Assembly (NCBI GenBank): GCA_965212595.1
Contig: CBDBVE010000015.1
Span: 124,001 to 188,000 of the forward strand
Origin: Poritiphilus sp965212595
GTDB taxonomy: Bacteria > Bacteroidota > Bacteroidia > Flavobacteriales > Flavobacteriaceae
Direction: 5' to 3'
DNA: 64,000 bases
Both the position numbers and the translations under genes were made by a program. Numbering within the stretch: the stretch's first letter is position 1; the number at the start of each line of letters is the position of its first letter. This document shows, one piece after another, positions 61,586 through 64,000 of this stretch. Below the pieces are notes generated by a model. That model saw only the letters and a program-made list of their open reading frames with translations. It was not told where the DNA came from and did not search any database.

Positions 61586-62421
61586 TAGGTCTCACTTAAA
61601 TTTTGTCCGCAATTATGACAGTATTTGGCTTTCGAATTGAGAATTTCCGTGCTACACGTGGTGCATTCGCGAATACCCTGGCTGCCTTTGGTTTTTTTAC
61701 GGTGGGAGGCGTATTCTGCCGACACAATGCCAGTAGGTACGGCTATGATCCCATACCCAATTATCATTACGAAAGTAGCGATGATTTGCCCAAGTCCGGT
61801 TTCTGGCGAGATATCGCCATAGCCCACGGTGGTTAGGGTTACAATAGTCCAATAAACACTATGTGGAATACTTTTGAATCCATGTTGTGGTCCTTCAACC
61901 AGGTACATAATTGTGCCAAGAAGGACCGATACAATTAGAACAAAAAAGACAAAAACTAATATTTTAGCCCTGCTTGCCCGCAATGCACGAAGTAGATTAT
62001 TAGATTCCCCAACAAATCGGACCAATTTCAAGATTCTAAAAACACGGAGTAGCCTCAAGGCTCTAAAGGCCGTAATGTACTGAGAACCAACAACGAAAAA
62101 CGAAAGATACTTAGGTATAGTAGACAAAAAATCTACAATCCCGAAAAAGCTAAAAATATACCTACTGGGCCGTTTTATACATATGATTCTAAGAATATAT
62201 TCAATAGTAAAGAGAATGGTAACTATCCACTCAGAGATATTTAGGAAGCTGTGATATTTTATGTCAATCCTGGGAATACTCTCCAGCATTACGATAATAA
62301 CGCTATAGACAATTACTACCAACAGTACGATGTCGAACAGCTTTCCAGCGGTGGTGTGGGTCCCGTAGATAACCTCATATATTTTTTGCTTCCAACCGCT
62401 ATGTGGCTCTTCTTTTTTCAA
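61585..62421 (-). CDS. Voltage-gated-like K+ channel (ion transporter) with C-terminal zinc ribbon
   Basis: 278 residues, six membrane helices. An S4-like segment with repeated arginines (FRALRLLRVFRILKLVRFV, about 119-137) and the pore TLTTVGYGDISPETG with the K+ selectivity filter (TVGYGD, 198-203). The cytoplasmic tail ends in a zinc ribbon: Cys253 and Cys256 (CTTC), Cys268 and Cys271 (CHNC). It overlaps the exonuclease gene by 4 bases (ATGA) and the miaA start by 1. The tail is an uncommon addition to a channel. Confidence 0.9.
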   Translation of the reverse strand: MKKEEPHSGWKQKIYEVIYGTHTTAGKLFDIVLLVVIVYSVIIVMLESIPRIDIKYHSFLNISEWIVTILFTIEYILRIICIKRPSRYIFSFFGIVDFLSTIPKYLSFFVVGSQYITAFRALRLLRVFRILKLVRFVGESNNLLRALRASRAKILVFVFFVLIVSVLLGTIMYLVEGPQHGFKSIPHSVYWTIVTLTTVGYGDISPETGLGQIIATFVMIIGYGIIAVPTGIVSAEYASHRKKTKGSQGIRECTTCSTEILNSKAKYCHNCGQNLSET

Positions 62422-63536
62422 ATGGCTTCGGTAAGTGAGATAATTTTCAAAACCTTCCTTTTTTGCAGGTAAGTAGCTATAATTTCAATAGCTTCAATAT
62501 TGCCTTCCATTGGGGTAATAACCGATTCTAAGATATGAATATTATTTATTTGATGATTCAGATCGTAAAATCCAAGCCCTTTGAACTGAGCGTTTCTTAC
62601 TAAAATAACACTGCGTTCACCTATTTCTCTACCCTTATCTAAAATCAAAAAATCCTTTTCCGGCAGCCCATTTGATCCCTGTTCCGGTATTTTCTTCGAT
62701 TGTTTGACTCCCGCGTTTTTTCGGAAGTTGTATTTGGGCTGGTTCCTTAAAAGCTCCTCATTCGTCTTCAAAAGGGCCACCAGTTCACTCCCTGTTTCCT
62801 CAAAAGTAACCTTTTTGGTCTCTTTCTGTAGTTGCCTGGCTCTGTCACCACTTTTGGTAAAATGCTGGTTGATACGCTTTTTTATATTACTGCTTTTACC
62901 GAGAAAAATAATTTCTCCATCTTTATTGTGCATGTAATAAACACCGATTTTTGACGGCATCTTTTCAACAATATCAAGCTGTCTGAGTGACAGTTCTCCT
63001 AAGGTTTCTTCCCGTACAACCTTTCTTATAATGATCTTTCGGCTATCCTTTGAAAGTAGTAGCTTAAAAAGCTTTAAAGTTGCAAGAGCGTCTCCATTTG
63101 CTCTGTGCCTGTCGCTCACTGGAATTCCCAATGAGCGGACCAGTTTTCCCAAACTATGGGATTCTGCATCAGGAAGGAGCTTCTTGGATAGATCTACGGT
63201 ACAAAGCGTTTTTCTTTCATAGTTGTAGCCGAGCCGCCTAAACTCTGTTCGCAGAATACGGTAATCAAATTGAGCGTTGTGCGCTACAAGAATTGATCCA
63301 TCGGTTATCTCAACAATTCTTTTAGCCACCTCATGAAATTTGGGAGCAGTTCGCAACATTTTACTATTAATACCGGTAAGGTTAGCCACAAAGGGCTGTA
63401 TTTCCCTTTCGGGATTTACAAGGCTAATGAACTTATCGACCACCTTATGTCCATCGAAACGATGAATTGCAATTTCGGTAATCCCCTCTTCATCAAATTT
63501 ACCTCCTGTAGTTTCTATGTCAAGAACTGAATACAT
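62418..63536 (-). CDS. DEDDh exonuclease fused to a GIY-YIG nuclease domain
   Basis: 372 residues. The N-terminal 3'-5' exonuclease (about 1-160) has LDIETTGG (residues 5-12), HNAQFDYRIL (near 93) and HRANGDALATL (near 142), the DEDDh set. A GIY-YIG domain follows (about 190-275, IGVYYMHNKDG and LGKSSNIKKRIN), then a C-terminal region with DFLILDKGREIGERSVILVRN. The layout matches the epsilon/UvrC-like exonuclease of many Bacteroidetes. Substrates are probably DNA. The family function is unclear. Confidence 0.9.
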   Translation of the reverse strand: MYSVLDIETTGGKFDEEGITEIAIHRFDGHKVVDKFISLVNPEREIQPFVANLTGINSKMLRTAPKFHEVAKRIVEITDGSILVAHNAQFDYRILRTEFRRLGYNYERKTLCTVDLSKKLLPDAESHSLGKLVRSLGIPVSDRHRANGDALATLKLFKLLLSKDSRKIIIRKVVREETLGELSLRQLDIVEKMPSKIGVYYMHNKDGEIIFLGKSSNIKKRINQHFTKSGDRARQLQKETKKVTFEETGSELVALLKTNEELLRNQPKYNFRKNAGVKQSKKIPEQGSNGLPEKDFLILDKGREIGERSVILVRNAQFKGLGFYDLNHQINNIHILESVITPMEGNIEAIEIIATYLQKRKVLKIISLTEAI

Positions 63537-63575
63537 TAATTTCTCGCGATTTTCAGAAGCAGTGCACCTTTCTAT

Positions 63576-64000
63576 TTAAACGTAGTTTCTGGCTCCAAAG
63601 ATACTACTTCCTATGCGGACCATGTTACTCCCTTCCTGAATAGCAATTTGATAATCAGCGCTCATACCCATAGACAGGATCTCAAGCCCTGGAATCTTTT
63701 CAGAAAGATCGACATACAACGATTTTAAGTAGGCAAACTCCTGTCTCACCTGAACCATATCCGATGTAAAAGTGGCCATGCCCATCAGGCCGACTATACG
63801 AATACACTTAAGTTCGTCAAGTGACGAAAGTACTTCATTTAATTCTGTTTCATTCAAACCAAATTTGGTGCTTTCCTCAGCTATATGTATCTGCAGCAAA
63901 CAATCAATAAGCCGCCCGTGTTTTTTAGCCTGCTTGTCGATCTCCCTTAGGAGTTTCAAGCTATCAACACCATGGATCAGCGATACAAAAGATGCCATAT
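63576..64000 (-). CDS. YggS-family PLP-binding protein, C-terminal part (5' end outside window)
   Basis: The frame is open to the window edge; 140 or so residues of about 220 are visible, the N-terminal third with the PLP lysine being outside. Visible blocks are FVSLIHGVDSLKLLREIDKQAKKHG, CLLQIHIAEESTKFGL, GLMGMATFT and ILSMGMSADYQIAIQEGSNMVRIGSSIFG, which are typical of the family. Involved in vitamin B6 homeostasis (PLPBP type). Nothing else is visible of its neighbourhood. Confidence 0.93.
   Translation of the reverse strand, partial: MASFVSLIHGVDSLKLLREIDKQAKKHGRLIDCLLQIHIAEESTKFGLNETELNEVLSSLDELKCIRIVGLMGMATFTSDMVQVRQEFAYLKSLYVDLSEKIPGLEILSMGMSADYQIAIQEGSNMVRIGSSIFGARNYV

Overview
This 64 kb window is a piece of chromosome from a member of the Bacteroidetes, most likely family Flavobacteriaceae; I do not commit to a genus. 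The evidence is the 16S rRNA sequence, promoters of the TAnnTTTG type with a TTG near -33, mostly absent Shine-Dalgarno sequences, and many flavobacterial conserved families (DUF4294, DUF4835, DUF6048, DUF6452, DUF6768, DUF6913, the long GAPDH, the M42 peptidase next to DUF4294; family names are from memory). Almost everything is core housekeeping. I see no prophage, insertion sequence, CRISPR array or restriction/defence island.

Layout. 1-3.5 kb: 3' end of hisS, a Nudix hydrolase, an M42 aminopeptidase and a divergent DUF4294 gene. 3.5-9.5 kb: a complete rRNA operon (promoter, boxA-like sites, 16S, tRNA-Ile(GAT), tRNA-Ala(TGC), 23S, 5S, terminator). 9.6-15.1 kb: a six-pass membrane protein, a secreted amidohydrolase, a hemolysin III-type protein, a ZIP transporter, a THUMP rRNA methyltransferase and a small membrane protein. 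15.1-24.6 kb: rlmD with two cell-envelope genes, an ECF sigma factor with its membrane partner, rocD, rplS-trmD and neighbours, and long-form gap. 24.7-32.1 kb: degP/htrA, a dapF-GNAT-mltG run, a lysozyme-like protein, an RsmI-like methyltransferase, a low-molecular-weight phosphatase and dnaA. 32.2-40.9 kb: thioesterase, YigZ, EamA transporter, HAD phosphatase, ribD, prmC, a LOG-family protein, ligA, an M23 peptidase and two small unknowns. 41-46.2 kb: a five-gene minus-strand run joining a split 5'-nucleotidase to fdhD, a DUF7009-type protein and an FdhF/YdeP-type molybdenum oxidoreductase. 46.3-51.1 kb: DUF6913-dapA and bamD-rpoZ-coaBC-DUF4835. 51.2-60.1 kb: SRPBCC/GyrI-like protein, recN, fabI, a glycosyltransferase, a YbbR-like protein, coaE and a two-component system. 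60.2-64 kb: gluconokinase, miaA, a potassium channel with a zinc ribbon, an exonuclease/GIY-YIG fusion and the 3' end of a YggS-type gene.

The most unusual signal is not a protein. The spacers of the rRNA operon hold several short arrays whose units repeat every 7 or 8 bases. Three of them (5842-5905, 5957-6036, about 9293-9353) consist of two arms facing each other, so they can fold into long hairpins although the units differ in sequence from element to element. A fourth (6116-6150) is a one-arm array of ATTANNN units. They lie beside recognisable boxA-like sites and the 16S and 23S processing stems, so they may act in, or be tolerated by, pre-rRNA folding. Second-rank observations are putative leaderless transcripts (bamD, rlmD), an archaeal RibK-like (DUF120-like) fold guess for a small protein, the split nucleotidase/molybdoenzyme operon, a cysteine cluster inside ornithine aminotransferase, a zinc ribbon on a K+ channel, and identical hairpins at two places in the 23S gene.
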